Assembly: GCA_902513935.1 (NCBI GenBank)
Contig: CABXOR010000007.1
Location: 1-46,753 of the forward strand
Source: an uncultured SAR324 cluster bacterium
GTDB lineage: Bacteria; SAR324; NAC60-12
DNA: 46,753 bases
Direction of reading: 5' to 3'
Shown one piece after another: positions 33,907 through 42,290 of this stretch. The notes beneath the pieces were generated by a model. It saw only the letters and a list, made by a program, of their open reading frames with translations. It had not been told where the DNA came from and did no database searches. The position numbers and the translations under genes were made by a program. Positions within the stretch are counted from its first letter, which is position 1, and every line of letters starts with the position of its first letter.

Positions 33907-34750
33907 TTGATTGATGACATTCTTCAAATAAAGTTGGAAACATTTTTCCACCTAGGCTATCACCCTCTTTATAACCACCATCTTGCATTGCTTTTCTATA
34001 GTTATAGCTTGTCCAATCTCCATCATAGTTGATCTTAGTATCTTCCTTGGCCACTCTTAAAGTATAGCGACTTAATGTTTTTTGCGGAATTGAAGAACTC
34101 AGTGTGCCATGAAGGGTTCTCATATCAAATATAACACCGTCCCCTAATTCACAATCCCATTGTAAAAATTCATATTTATCTTTATTTCCTAAAATATCTG
34201 GTGGAAGTTCATATTTTTTACCATCAACAATGCATTCAGTTCCTTCAATTTTATGTCCGTCTTTAAAAAGTACTCTTAAAAAAAGTTTATTCCACAAGTG
34301 AGACCGTTTAACCCAAACAACTCCTTCATCTTTCCCTGTTGGTTGTAATGGTAACCATAGAACACACATTGTTCCATCCATATCAAAATAACTTATATCA
34401 TGGTGAAATGGTGTAGAAGATTTTGATCCAGCTTCTCTTAAAAACCAATTATCCATTACTAAATTTATTTTTTTAGCACCCATTAATTCAGATGCTATTT
34501 TGGCATAAGGAGAATTATAAACAAAATCTTTGAATTCGGGAACTAGGTCCCATGTCCAATAATCCTCTAGGTATCTAGGAACACCCCTTTCTACTGTATG
34601 AGATTTAAATCTAGGACTTGGATTTTCAATATCTTTTTGGATTCCTGTTTTTAACTTTTCTATCCATTCGATATCAAACTTACTTTTAAGAAAGATAGCG
34701 CCATCATTTTTAAACTGATTAATTTCATTGTTGGTAAGAATTTTGTCCAT
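33893..34750 (-). CDS. Phytanoyl-CoA dioxygenase (PhyH) family protein
   Basis: A 285-residue Fe(II)/2-oxoglutarate-dependent oxygenase on a double-stranded beta-helix fold. The Fe ligands are expected in PFHHDISYFD (His116, Asp118) and RTLHGTLSS, with the 2-oxoglutarate-binding Arg in SRYTLRVAKED. It begins MDKILTNNEINQFKNDGAIF, the usual N-terminal helix of the family. Substrates of the family range from phytanoyl-CoA to small natural products, so this one is open. It is monocistronic, with very AT-rich surroundings and a direct repeat at each side. Confidence 0.88.
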   Translation of the reverse strand: MDKILTNNEINQFKNDGAIFLKSKFDIEWIEKLKTGIQKDIENPSPRFKSHTVERGVPRYLEDYWTWDLVPEFKDFVYNSPYAKIASELMGAKKINLVMDNWFLREAGSKSSTPFHHDISYFDMDGTMCVLWLPLQPTGKDEGVVWVKRSHLWNKLFLRVLFKDGHKIEGTECIVDGKKYELPPDILGNKDKYEFLQWDCELGDGVIFDMRTLHGTLSSSIPQKTLSRYTLRVAKEDTKINYDGDWTSYNYRKAMQDGGYKEGDSLGGKMFPTLFEECHQSRSVL

Positions 34751-34916
34751 GTTTTATGTTAAAATATAATATAAAAAAGTCTAGATGATAATACTTAGCG
34801 ACACTTTTGGTAGAAAATTTCACTTCAATAGAATTGAATAATATCTGGTTTGAAATGGGAATATCGAAATGGTATGATATTTTCTTTATAACTCGTCTGA
34901 GAGGGTGTTTTTTGTG

Positions 34917-34939
34917 CCATTAGCTTACAAAAACAGGCC
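34917..34939 (+). repeat. Direct repeat, copy upstream of phyH
   Basis: CCATTAGCTTACAAAAACAG then GCC; partner of 33,885-33,906. As it corresponds to the 3' end of phyH, it may be what is left of a second phyH-like gene or the scar of an insertion. Confidence 0.65.
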
Positions 34940-35024
34940 ATATAAGGGGATATGTGGCAACAGTGAAGAGCTATCATCTTATTGATATTATTATCCTTGT
35001 TTGTTGCAGTCTGTCCCTGATTAA

Positions 35025-35082
35025 CCACTGGCTAAGACTTCGAATCTGAATGTTGGGAGTTCGAGTCTCTCCGCCCGCACCA
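35025..35082 (+). pseudogene. 3' fragment of tRNA-Arg (TCG anticodon)
   Basis: A tRNA 3' half with CCA: anticodon loop CTTCGAA (anticodon TCG) in stem TAAGA/TCTGA with one mismatch, T arm GGGAGTTCGAGTCTCTC, acceptor strand CGCCCGC and ACCA. The D arm and the 5' acceptor strand are absent. It is followed by CAGCAATA, as is the intact tRNA-Phe (shared CACCAGCAATA). Confidence 0.7.
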
Positions 35083-35097
35083 GCAATATGGACACCA

Positions 35098-37215
35098 TCA
35101 GGTGATTTTTATTCCATGTTTACTCAAGGGCAAAGTTCTGATGCGTCTTCCTGATGAAGAAAAAATTGCATTGGTTAAAGCAGGTGCTGCAAGTGGTACG
35201 GCTACTTCACCAACACCACCTATTTCATTACCACTTTCAATTATTTCAACGGAAATTTCTGGCGAACCCTTTAGTCTTAGAATTGAATAATCATGAAAAT
35301 TACTTTGCTCAACCCGGCCGTCTTTCAACGTGATCTCTTCACCCAAAGTTGCTGACAAACCAAAAGTAAAGCCTCCTTCCATCTGAGCTCTGACGGTATT
35401 AGGATTTATTACTTTTCCACAGTCAATAGCGATCCAGGCCTTGTTCAAATTTAGCATACCATTAACGTCAGTGGAAACTTCAATCACAGCTCCAGCAATA
35501 CTGCCACGAGTTTTATGAATCGAAATTCCTAATCCGTGTCTCTTTGGAAGTATTCTGCCCCATTTAGATTCTCTCATCACTTTTTCTAAGACTTTCTGAA
35601 AACGAGGTTTTCCTGCCAAAAGTTTCATGCGATAATCAAACTGATCCTGTTGAGCCAGATGGGCGGCTTCATCTATTGCACTTTCTGTAAAAAAAGCGTT
35701 GAATGAGCTACCTACTGAATGCCAAAATCCAACAGGAACACCTGAATCAACTTCAGAATAATCAATATTAAAATCCTCTATTGCATAAGGTATTTCATCC
35801 GCGCCTTCAGTTGACAATGGATCTATATTAAACCAGGCCATTGGAGCAAAAAAGCGTTTAAGAATTGAAGGTGAGGCCAACTGATTATTCCAAGATATAG
35901 GGAATCCATCTTTATTTAATCCTATCTGGAAACGACTCATACTGGCTGGACGATAAAAATCATGCTGCATATCTTCCTCACGCATCCAAGTTACTTTAAT
36001 CGGTTTCCCTAATGCTTTAGCAAGGATCAAAGATTGTTTTACAAAATCAGTTTCTCCTCTTCTCCCAAACCCACCACCAAGATAAGTTGTGTGAATTTGA
36101 ATCTGCTCCTCATCTAATTCTGTAATTTCTTTTGCGGCATCCATACACCCTCCTTGAGATTGAGTTGGAACCCAGACTTCACAAAAATTATCTGTAACAT
36201 TTGCCGTGCAGTTCATTGGTTCAAGGGGAGCATGAGCTAAAAAAGGTACTTCGTATTCTAGATCTAAAACTTGATTTGCTTCAATTTTAGTTTTCCCTTC
36301 GTCATCTAGAGCCTTAAGCAATTCCTTCTGAACTTGCTTACTTTCAAGCCCTATAGTTTCCCCTCCATGAAATTTAAGATTCAAGACTTCCATTCCTCTT
36401 TTTGCACGCCAGGTATTATCTGCTATAACTGCAATCCCATTAGGTATGAGAATCACTTTTTTTACCCCCCTAATGCTTTTTGCAGCATCCTCGTCATATG
36501 ATAGGACTTCACCTCCAAAAACGGGGGATTGTCGGATGGTTGCATACATCATTTCTGGCAACTTTACATCAATCCCGAATTGGGCAGATCCATTTGTTTT
36601 GCTTGGAATATCAATTCTTTTTATTGATTTGCCAACTAAATTGTAGTCTTTAGAATTTTTTAAAGGAGGATCAGAAGGAATGTCTATTTTTCCTGCTGCT
36701 TCAGCAAGCTCACCATAGCTTAATTTTTGGCTGCTATTCTTACGATATATGTATCCTGACTTAGCTACACATTCCTCTATCGGTATTTCCCATTTTTGAG
36801 CTGCAGCCTTTTGAAGCATTAGTCGAACTGCTGCACCTGCTTTTCTTAACGGGTTCCAAAAGCCCTTAACGCTTGAACTTCCAGCCGTCATTTGACCGGA
36901 ATTACTTTCAGGGTTGATGTATTTTGAATTTACTGGTGCAGTTTCCGTTTTAACACTTTGCCAGTCTGCTTCCAGTTCTTCAGCCAATATCATGGAGAGT
37001 GAAGTATTCACTCCTTGCCCCATTTCAGAACTAGGAACAATCAATGTCGTTGATCCATCTGGTGCAATTCGAATCCAAATACCGAGTTCTTCCGCATTTT
37101 CAACTTTTACCGCCAAACTGGATTCTGGCTCATATGTGAAGCCGATAATTAAACCTGTAAAAGTCAGTGCAGATTTTTTCAAAAAAACCCTGCGTGAAAG
37201 AGAATATTTCCCCAT
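35098..37215 (-). CDS. Molybdopterin-binding large subunit, IorB-like, Tat-exported
   Basis: A 705-residue molybdenum hydroxylase large subunit of the xanthine oxidase family, closest in architecture to isoquinoline 1-oxidoreductase/aldehyde oxidase IorB. A Tat signal with twin arginines (SRRVFLKKSALTFTGLIIGF) is at the N-terminus, so the folded enzyme is exported to the periplasm. Cofactor motifs GGGFGRRGETDF and VGFWHSVGSSFNAFFTESAI are present, and the catalytic Glu is in GGVGEVAVPLAAPAL near the C-terminus. It starts one base after the stop of the 2Fe-2S subunit gene. The electron acceptor subunit and maturation (XdhC-like) genes are not here. Confidence 0.92.
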   Translation of the reverse strand: MGKYSLSRRVFLKKSALTFTGLIIGFTYEPESSLAVKVENAEELGIWIRIAPDGSTTLIVPSSEMGQGVNTSLSMILAEELEADWQSVKTETAPVNSKYINPESNSGQMTAGSSSVKGFWNPLRKAGAAVRLMLQKAAAQKWEIPIEECVAKSGYIYRKNSSQKLSYGELAEAAGKIDIPSDPPLKNSKDYNLVGKSIKRIDIPSKTNGSAQFGIDVKLPEMMYATIRQSPVFGGEVLSYDEDAAKSIRGVKKVILIPNGIAVIADNTWRAKRGMEVLNLKFHGGETIGLESKQVQKELLKALDDEGKTKIEANQVLDLEYEVPFLAHAPLEPMNCTANVTDNFCEVWVPTQSQGGCMDAAKEITELDEEQIQIHTTYLGGGFGRRGETDFVKQSLILAKALGKPIKVTWMREEDMQHDFYRPASMSRFQIGLNKDGFPISWNNQLASPSILKRFFAPMAWFNIDPLSTEGADEIPYAIEDFNIDYSEVDSGVPVGFWHSVGSSFNAFFTESAIDEAAHLAQQDQFDYRMKLLAGKPRFQKVLEKVMRESKWGRILPKRHGLGISIHKTRGSIAGAVIEVSTDVNGMLNLNKAWIAIDCGKVINPNTVRAQMEGGFTFGLSATLGEEITLKDGRVEQSNFHDYSILRLKGSPEISVEIIESGNEIGGVGEVAVPLAAPALTNAIFSSSGRRIRTLPLSKHGIKIT

Positions 37216-37216
37216 T

Positions 37217-37675
37217 TTAGCTTACCTGTTGCTGAATGAGTTCTGCCGACCGGCGAATTGCCTTTCTTACCCGAACATAAGTTCCACAACGGCATAAATT
37301 TGTAATTTTATTTTCTATTTCTGTTTCGCTTGGTTCTAAGTTTTGGGATAATAAAGCTGAGGTTGCCATGATTTGCCCAGTCTGACAGTAACCACATTGA
37401 GGAACTTGTTCTTCAATCCAAGCTTGTTGAACAGGGTGATTGTTGCCAAGTCCTTCAATAGTTATAATTTCTTTATCCTGTGCCGCAAATACTGGGAAAT
37501 TGCAAGAACGAACTGCCTCTCCATTCACGTGTACGGTACAAGCACCGCACTGACCGATTCCACACCCAAATTTTGTTCCAGTCATTCCAAGCTCATCTCT
37601 CAAAACCCAGAGTAACGGCATTTCATCTTCGACATCAACTTGATGAAGAATTCCATTTATTTTTAATGAGTGCAT
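37217..37675 (-). CDS. 2Fe-2S small subunit of molybdenum hydroxylase, IorA-like
   Basis: A 152-residue subunit carrying two [2Fe-2S] clusters that pass electrons from the molybdenum site. First cluster: Cys38, Cys43, Cys46, Cys58 ([20 protein letters not shown] then SC). Second cluster: Cys94, Cys97, Cys128, Cys130 ([10 protein letters not shown] and CRCGTY). There is no signal peptide, as expected, since it is exported together with the Tat-tagged large subunit. The two genes are one base apart. Confidence 0.94.
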   Translation of the reverse strand: MHSLKINGILHQVDVEDEMPLLWVLRDELGMTGTKFGCGIGQCGACTVHVNGEAVRSCNFPVFAAQDKEIITIEGLGNNHPVQQAWIEEQVPQCGYCQTGQIMATSALLSQNLEPSETEIENKITNLCRCGTYVRVRKAIRRSAELIQQQVS

Positions 37676-37740
37676 AACTTATTTTAATTTAAAAAGTGTT
37701 TTTAAAATCTAGATAACTATTTAATAAAAGTCAATGGAAT

Positions 37741-37783
37741 CATTTCCTGAAAGTAAACCCCACTAATTCATCACAGTCAGACA
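37741..37783 (+). repeat. Module A repeat, copy 8
   Basis: TCATTTCCTGAAAGTAAACC then CCACTAATTC and ATCACAGTCAGACA. The left arm is altered (CTGAAA). It is upstream of the sulfatase gene, with only a decayed promoter cassette (CTTGTTCAATCCACC) after it. Confidence 0.8.
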
Positions 37784-37912
37784 CCGTCCATGTAAAATTC
37801 CATTTTCTTGTTCAATCCACCAACCTAGTTGGAGAGATTATCTTTCTTAATAATTATGCCCAAAATTACTACACTGATATTGTGACTTGTGGATAAACCT
37901 TAGTTGGGTACA

Positions 37913-39385
37913 ATGACAATTATGAGCGTTTCCCAAAAAACCACCACCAAACCGAACATCGTGATGATCCTTTTGGACGACATGGGGTATTGGACGCTTG
38001 GCTCGCACGGAAACCATGAAATTCTGACCCCCAACATCGATGCTTTGGCAGACCGGAGCTTGAACTTCAAAAACTGCTATTGCGTGTCGCCGGTTTGCTC
38101 ACCGGCCCGGGCCTCGCTTTTGACCGGACGTATTCCGTCCCAACACGGGGTGCTTGACTGGATCAGAAACGGATCGATCAAGAGTGACGACGACCGACCG
38201 GTAGAATATCTGGAAGGAATGCTCGGTTTTTCCGACGTGCTTTCCGGTAACGACTATTATTGCGGCCAGATCGGCAAGTGGCATCTTGGCCACAGCTATA
38301 TGCCCCAAAAAGGGTTCAGTTACTGGACGACAACGCCAAAAGGGTCCGACAGCTATTATGGCGCCACCCTCTACCGCAACGGGTGTGAGGAAACTATCGA
38401 GCGCTATCTGACCGATGAGTTGACCAACGAGGCGATCCAATTCGTCAACGTCCGTTCTGAAGCCGATAGACCTTACTATCTGTCCCTGAACTTTACGGCG
38501 CCTCATCGCCCTTGGAGACGAGATCAACATCCGCCCGAATTCTGGGACCTGTATGACGGCTGTAACTTTGACACCTGCCCGGACCTTCTAAGGCACGAAT
38601 GGCAGATCAACAACGGCATTTACCCGAGCGAAGACCGCACCGAAATGGTGCGTGGATATTGTACGGCCCTGACTGCTGCAGATGCGGGCATTGGCAGGCT
38701 GCTTGACGCGATCGATCGATTGGGGCAGACGGGAAAAACACTAATCATTCTGACCAGCGATAATGGGATGAGTCTTGGCCACCATGGTATTCATGGCAAA
38801 GGTAACGCTACCTATCCTCAGAACATGTACGACCAGGCAGTCAAAGTACCGTTCATCCTTTCGCTGCCTGGCACCATTGACAACCGGATCTCAGACGCCT
38901 TGATCAGTCATTACGATTTTTGCCCCACCCTGCTTGATTTACTCGGGATTAATGAAACTGTTGGTGACAACCTACCGGGTCGCAGTTTCCTGCCACATAT
39001 CCTTGGCAAGCCTGACCCCGGGCGTGAAGAGGTTGTAATCTTCGATGAATACGGCCCCGTCCGAATGCTACGTGACAATCGGTGGAAATTCGTACTGCGG
39101 ATGGGGGACTGGCCAAACGAGCTTTTTGACATGGATGCCGACCCCGACGAAACCAACAACCTGATCGATGACCCGGAACATCAGGAGTTGGCCAATCGAC
39201 TGGCATCGAAACTTGACAACTGGTTCGTGGCCCACGTCGACCCGGTGCTGGATGCCAGCAGGCAGAAAGTGTTTGGCCGTGGGCAATTGCGTAAAATCAG
39301 GGCTGCTGAGTCTGACGCCGGAAATTTCGCGGACGATTGGTTCTTTCAAAGCAGCGGAAAAAGTGACGCGGGTCCAAATCTGTAA
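37913..39385 (+). CDS. Sulfatase (alkaline phosphatase superfamily), GC-rich
   Basis: A 490-residue sulfate ester hydrolase. The active-site signature CSPARASLLTGR has Cys62, which must be oxidised to formylglycine by a maturation enzyme not found in this window. Metal ligands: LLDDMG near the start and SDNGMSLGHHG later; GQIGKWHLGH and HGKGNATYPQNMYDQAVKVP are also typical. There is no signal peptide, so it is probably cytoplasmic. ATG 37913 is preferred to a TTG at 37904. The gene is much richer in G and C than its flanks and lies at the right end of the tRNA-Phe element, indicating recent transfer. Substrate probably a small or sugar sulfate; not deducible. Confidence 0.93.
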   Translation: MTIMSVSQKTTTKPNIVMILLDDMGYWTLGSHGNHEILTPNIDALADRSLNFKNCYCVSPVCSPARASLLTGRIPSQHGVLDWIRNGSIKSDDDRPVEYLEGMLGFSDVLSGNDYYCGQIGKWHLGHSYMPQKGFSYWTTTPKGSDSYYGATLYRNGCEETIERYLTDELTNEAIQFVNVRSEADRPYYLSLNFTAPHRPWRRDQHPPEFWDLYDGCNFDTCPDLLRHEWQINNGIYPSEDRTEMVRGYCTALTAADAGIGRLLDAIDRLGQTGKTLIILTSDNGMSLGHHGIHGKGNATYPQNMYDQAVKVPFILSLPGTIDNRISDALISHYDFCPTLLDLLGINETVGDNLPGRSFLPHILGKPDPGREEVVIFDEYGPVRMLRDNRWKFVLRMGDWPNELFDMDADPDETNNLIDDPEHQELANRLASKLDNWFVAHVDPVLDASRQKVFGRGQLRKIRAAESDAGNFADDWFFQSSGKSDAGPNL

Positions 39386-39438
39386 CCAAACCAAAGGATA
39401 GCAAAATGACCATTTTTCCATATCCTACGTTTCTATTT

Positions 39439-39488
39439 GTCCACACTTTGTCCACACTTTTTCGATATGTCCACACTTGTCCACACCG
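39439..39488 (+). repeat. GTCCACACTT direct repeats, right end of tRNA-Phe element
   Basis: Copies at 39439-39448, 39450-39459, 39469-39478 and a variant at 39479-39488, all in one direction, 35 bases before the tRNA-Phe 3' fragment. They match the two copies at the left end. Confidence 0.7.
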
Positions 39489-39522
39489 ATTTCGGGGATA
39501 AGTCACTGATATTACTAGAGGC

Positions 39523-39574
39523 CAACGGACTGAAAATCCGTGTGTCGGTGGTTCAATTCCACCTCTGTCCACCA
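39523..39574 (+). pseudogene. 3' fragment of tRNA-Phe (attachment-site duplicate)
   Basis: Fifty-two bases identical to the 3' part of tRNA-Phe at 30,970-31,021 except one change (CTGTCC for CTGGCC), from the anticodon stem CAACGGACTGAAAATCCG to CCA, same orientation. This is the expected attR-like end of an element integrated in that tRNA gene. Confidence 0.85.
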
Positions 39575-39845
39575 TACAATAGTCAATAATATCAGTAACT
39601 AGCTTTAAATTATTGCCTCCTTTAAAAGTCTCAAAAATACTGCCAATTATTGCCAATATGCCACAAATAGGTGTATAGGTCTTGTCTATATTGCCAAATT
39701 ACTGCCACAAATTTTCTTCAAATCAGTATCCAAATGTAAGGTTTAATAATTGCCTCCTCCTTTTGTTAATATATTCTTTCATCATCATAAACAGGTTCAA
39801 ATTCATCAATCATATGTTCCCTGAAAATCTCGAAGCGCAACATAC
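39575..39845. repeat. Spacer with TGCCA(A/C)-type repeats
   Basis: No gene. TGCCAA or TGCCACAA occurs at 39641, 39651, 39659, 39692 and 39703, all on the plus strand. They might be a second set of recombinase binding sites near the tRNA-Phe fragment, but this is weak. Confidence 0.4.
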
Positions 39846-39890
39846 TCATATCCTGTGAGATACCCCCCCTAATTCTTCACAGCCAGACAT
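39846..39890 (+). repeat. Module A repeat, copy 9
   Basis: CTCATATCCTGTGAGATACC then CCCCTAATTC and TTCACAGCCAGACA, perfect CTGTGA/TCACAG arms, 25 bases before a promoter cassette B. It shows the full A+B arrangement outside the MORN locus. Confidence 0.88.
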
Positions 39891-39914
39891 TCCCTCCAAG
39901 TAAAACCCCATTTC

Positions 39915-39943
39915 TTGTAATCCAAACCTATTGATGTTATATA
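39915..39943 (+). promoter_or_regulatory. Promoter cassette B, copy 7
   Basis: -35 TTGTAA (39915-39920), 17-base spacer TCCAAACCTATTGATGT, -10 TATATA (39938-39943). Drives the FMN reductase gene about 90 bases downstream. Confidence 0.8.
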
Positions 39944-39986
39944 TTGGTTTCTGTTAAACACCTATTAAACAATATAAAAGGAGTTT

Positions 39987-40013
39987 ATGCAAATTGCAGA
40001 AAATTTAAGTTGA
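39987..40013 (+). other. Possible 8-codon leader peptide
   Basis: AAAGGAG lies 5 bases before an ATG that opens MQIAENLS and a stop, between promoter cassette and FMN reductase gene. The ribosome binding site is strong, the peptide very short; an attenuator or a decayed gene start are both possible. Confidence 0.3.
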
Positions 40014-40034
40014 GCATAGAAAGAGGTGGATATT

Positions 40035-40610
40035 ATGCTAAAGATACTGGCTTTTGCTGGTAGCAGCAGGAAAGATTCTTTTAATAAAAAGTTGTTAAAA
40101 ATTGCGGTATTAGGAGTGCAGGAACAGGGAGGTTACGTTACCTTGATAGATTTGGCAGATTACCCGATGCCTATTTTTAATCAAGACCTGGAGCAAGAAC
40201 AAGGGATACCAGAGAATGCACGTAAGCTTAAACAACTTATGGTTGAGCATAATGCTTTTATAATCGCTTCACCAGAATATAATAGTACTTTTAGCCCTCT
40301 ACTAAAAAATGTAATTGACTGGGCATCACGTGCTGAGTCAGACGAAGAGCCACCATTGGTTGCATACAAAGGTAAATTAGCGGTTATCATGGCGGCATCT
40401 CCCGGTGCCCTGGGAGGGCTTCTCGGACTTGTTTTTTTAAGAATGTTGCTAGCCAATATCGGGGTCACCGTTTTACCGGATCAAGAAGTCATTCCTAAAT
40501 CTTTTAAGGCATTTAACGATGACGGTTCACTTATTGACAATAGGAAGCATGAATCGGTATTAGGCCTGGGCAGGAAATTATTTTTTGCCGTAAGTAAGCT
40601 GCAGGGTTAG
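40035..40610 (+). CDS. NADPH-dependent FMN reductase family protein
   Basis: A 191-residue flavodoxin-like flavoprotein. The FMN-phosphate loop is GSSRKDSFNKKLLK near the N-terminus, and the second flavin motif is SPEYNSTFSPLLKNVIDWAS, as in the NAD(P)H:FMN/quinone reductase family. The later MAASPGALGG segment also fits. It probably reduces quinones, azo dyes or metals with NADPH. ATG 40035 is chosen over GTG 40026 because AGGTGG is then at the right distance. It is under promoter cassette B, so it shares regulation with the MORN genes. Confidence 0.9.
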   Translation: MLKILAFAGSSRKDSFNKKLLKIAVLGVQEQGGYVTLIDLADYPMPIFNQDLEQEQGIPENARKLKQLMVEHNAFIIASPEYNSTFSPLLKNVIDWASRAESDEEPPLVAYKGKLAVIMAASPGALGGLLGLVFLRMLLANIGVTVLPDQEVIPKSFKAFNDDGSLIDNRKHESVLGLGRKLFFAVSKLQG

Positions 40611-41060
40611 CAAATGGAAGATTAGTCATAAACACAACAACATGTCTTTAGACGTTTATTCAGCAGGAATGTAAATAGAACATCTGGTTGAGACAATCAG
40701 CATTCCTGAATTTTCTCCTTTTTATTCCAACCATTTAATACTCTTCATCTCTGCCTCTGTTACTATATTGTAAAGCCGAAATGTACAGTCAGTTTTATGA
40801 TCAGAAATCATTTTGGTAGCAATGTGGTCGTTCCCAATAACTCAGCAATCGGTTTGTTTTAAGAGGATTTGAAAAGCTCTAAGAATTGGAGTTTACTTCA
40901 AAAAATTGAAAGAAAGAAGGATGATGAAAAAAATGTTATTCATAAAATAAATTATTTTAAAGAAAAAGCTTACATATCTTTGTGATTTGCCATATAATCA
41001 ATCAGATTTTAATTGTTAATTGAATAAGCAAATTTTTGCACATGGAAAGGAATAGAACTA
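40611..41060. other. AT-rich spacer with decayed promoter cassette
   Basis: On the minus strand 40,843-40,866 reads CTTAAAACAAACCGATTGCT, matching promoter cassette B but with the -35 changed. It points toward no obvious gene. The stretch just before the lipoprotein gene is very AT-rich. Confidence 0.4.
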
Positions 41061-41258
41061 ATGCAAAAAATAGTATTGATTTCTTTTATAATAATAACAG
41101 TATTAATTATTACTGGATGCACTTCAAGTTCCGGCAATAGAGGGAATGCTGGTCAAATTGGATCTTTGGCCAAAAATTACCCAACTTTCAGTAATCCATC
41201 AATTTTGCAATGTGCGTGGTGGGAAGAGATTCGGTACCACAACAAGAAATGTGATTAA
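41061..41258 (+). CDS. Small lipoprotein, possibly frameshifted
   Basis: A 65-residue protein whose signal peptide ends in a lipobox (VLIITGC, Cys20), then TSSSGNRGNAGQIGSLAKNY. AAAGGAA lies about ten bases before ATG 41061. After about residue 50 the frame looks odd (AWWEEIRYHNKKCD), whereas another frame over the same DNA reads GGKRFGTTTRNVIKVLGHNI and on to a stop at 41310. So the true C-terminus may be in that frame, with a one- or two-base shift between. Family unknown. Confidence 0.55.
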   Translation: MQKIVLISFIIITVLIITGCTSSSGNRGNAGQIGSLAKNYPTFSNPSILQCAWWEEIRYHNKKCD

Positions 41259-41343
41259 AGTACTGGGCCACAATATTGTGAATATAGACCGTAAGACAAA
41301 AACGCTGTAAAATGAGTCTTTAGTCTCTTTAAAACAAACTTAT

Positions 41344-41520
41344 TCAAAATTTTATTGGAGGGACTCTTTCAAGAGATCTTTTTACTTTATAAAGATCGGA
41401 CAATTCACATTTCCAGATAATTAGAATTTTCCAGCCCATGGATTTAAGTTCTTCGTGTGCTATTCTGTCCCGGTTTACGTTTGCTTTAGACCAAAAAGAG
41501 TCCCAATATATTGGTTCTGG
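41344..41520 (-). pseudogene. Vsr endonuclease C-terminal remnant
   Basis: The minus-strand frame holds YWDSFWSKANVNRDRIAHEE then LKSMGWKILIIWKCELSD, which matches the C-terminal part of very short patch repair endonucleases (pattern FW..K...N..RD......L...GW.VL.IWECEL). The N-terminal part with catalytic residues is missing, and upstream sequence is intergenic repeat. No DNA cytosine methylase is nearby. Confidence 0.6.
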
Positions 41521-41582
41521 ACTGCAACACAAAATCAATATAAAACGAATCTTCACTTTATTCTTAAAGTACGGCGGTTGTG

Positions 41583-41632
41583 CTGTGTCTGACTGTGAAG
41601 AATTAGGGGGGTACTCACAGAAGAAGATCAAA
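41583..41632 (-). repeat. Module A repeat, copy 10
   Basis: Minus strand: TTCTGTGAGTACCCCCC then CTAATTC and TTCACAGTCAGACA. It lies about 15 bases downstream of the stop of the ABM gene, same strand, perfect arms. Confidence 0.85.
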
Positions 41633-41646
41633 CCACTTTATTTGTT

Positions 41647-42090
41647 CTAAATTATTACTTCAAAACCTTCAAATTCTGGGTGTCCAAGATAAATACTGCT
41701 ATGTTCCCCGGCACCTTTGTGTGCTTGACGAAATGCTTCTGATTTAGTCCAGACTTCAAAGTCTTTACGAGAATTCCAGGTAGAATGAGATGCATACACT
41801 GTATGGGTTTCTTCAGACTTGCCTTTTACCAAATGAAATTCTATAAAACCTGAAACATCATTTAGATGTGATTCTCTGTTTTTCCAAATATTTTCAAAAT
41901 CCTTCTCTCGGTTTGGAACAATCTTAAACCTATTCATTGCTATAAATTCCATTTTCCCTTTTAATGTATTCTCTTCTTCAATAATATTTTCAGTTGTTTC
42001 AGTTATAGGTTTCTCAATATTCAACTTTGTTTCTACTAATGTCTCTCTTGGTTTCTCTTGGTTATTATAAAAGAATCCGACAAATAACAC
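41647..42090 (-). CDS. ABM-domain protein with N-terminal extension
   Basis: A 147-residue frame. The C-terminal ~100 residues are an antibiotic-biosynthesis-monooxygenase/IsdG-like domain: MNRFKIVPNREKDFENIWKN, SGFIEFHLVKGKSEETHTVY, HSTWNSRKDFEVWTKSEAF and the end YLGHPEFEGFEVII. The N-terminal ~45 residues are a short hydrophobic start (MLFVGFFYNN) and an acidic linker. Translation may instead begin at ATG 41952, which has AAGGG four bases upstream and gives the bare domain. IsdG relatives degrade haem, others oxidise quinols; which applies is not clear. Confidence 0.8.
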   Translation of the reverse strand: MLFVGFFYNNQEKPRETLVETKLNIEKPITETTENIIEEENTLKGKMEFIAMNRFKIVPNREKDFENIWKNRESHLNDVSGFIEFHLVKGKSEETHTVYASHSTWNSRKDFEVWTKSEAFRQAHKGAGEHSSIYLGHPEFEGFEVII

Positions 42091-42290
42091 TAATTGGATT
42101 ATGCAGTATGAATTGGGTAGGTTCAGGGAACTTGTTTGACTGGGTAGAATTATTGGAGTTAAATTACAAGAGGTTGTATGGCTGAATTTCCAAGAGGTAT
42201 TAGTGCTTGAGGTGGTTATTTCTTGACTCTGTCCGAGCTGTTCCTGAACCAGAAAAATATATGGAACAGTTCCAAAATATAACTAAGAAA

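Noticed and set aside
31022..39574. Search for an integrase or transposase gene inside the tRNA-Phe element
   Set aside because: None of the reading frames shows tyrosine or serine recombinase motifs; the element, if real, lacks its own recombinase here.
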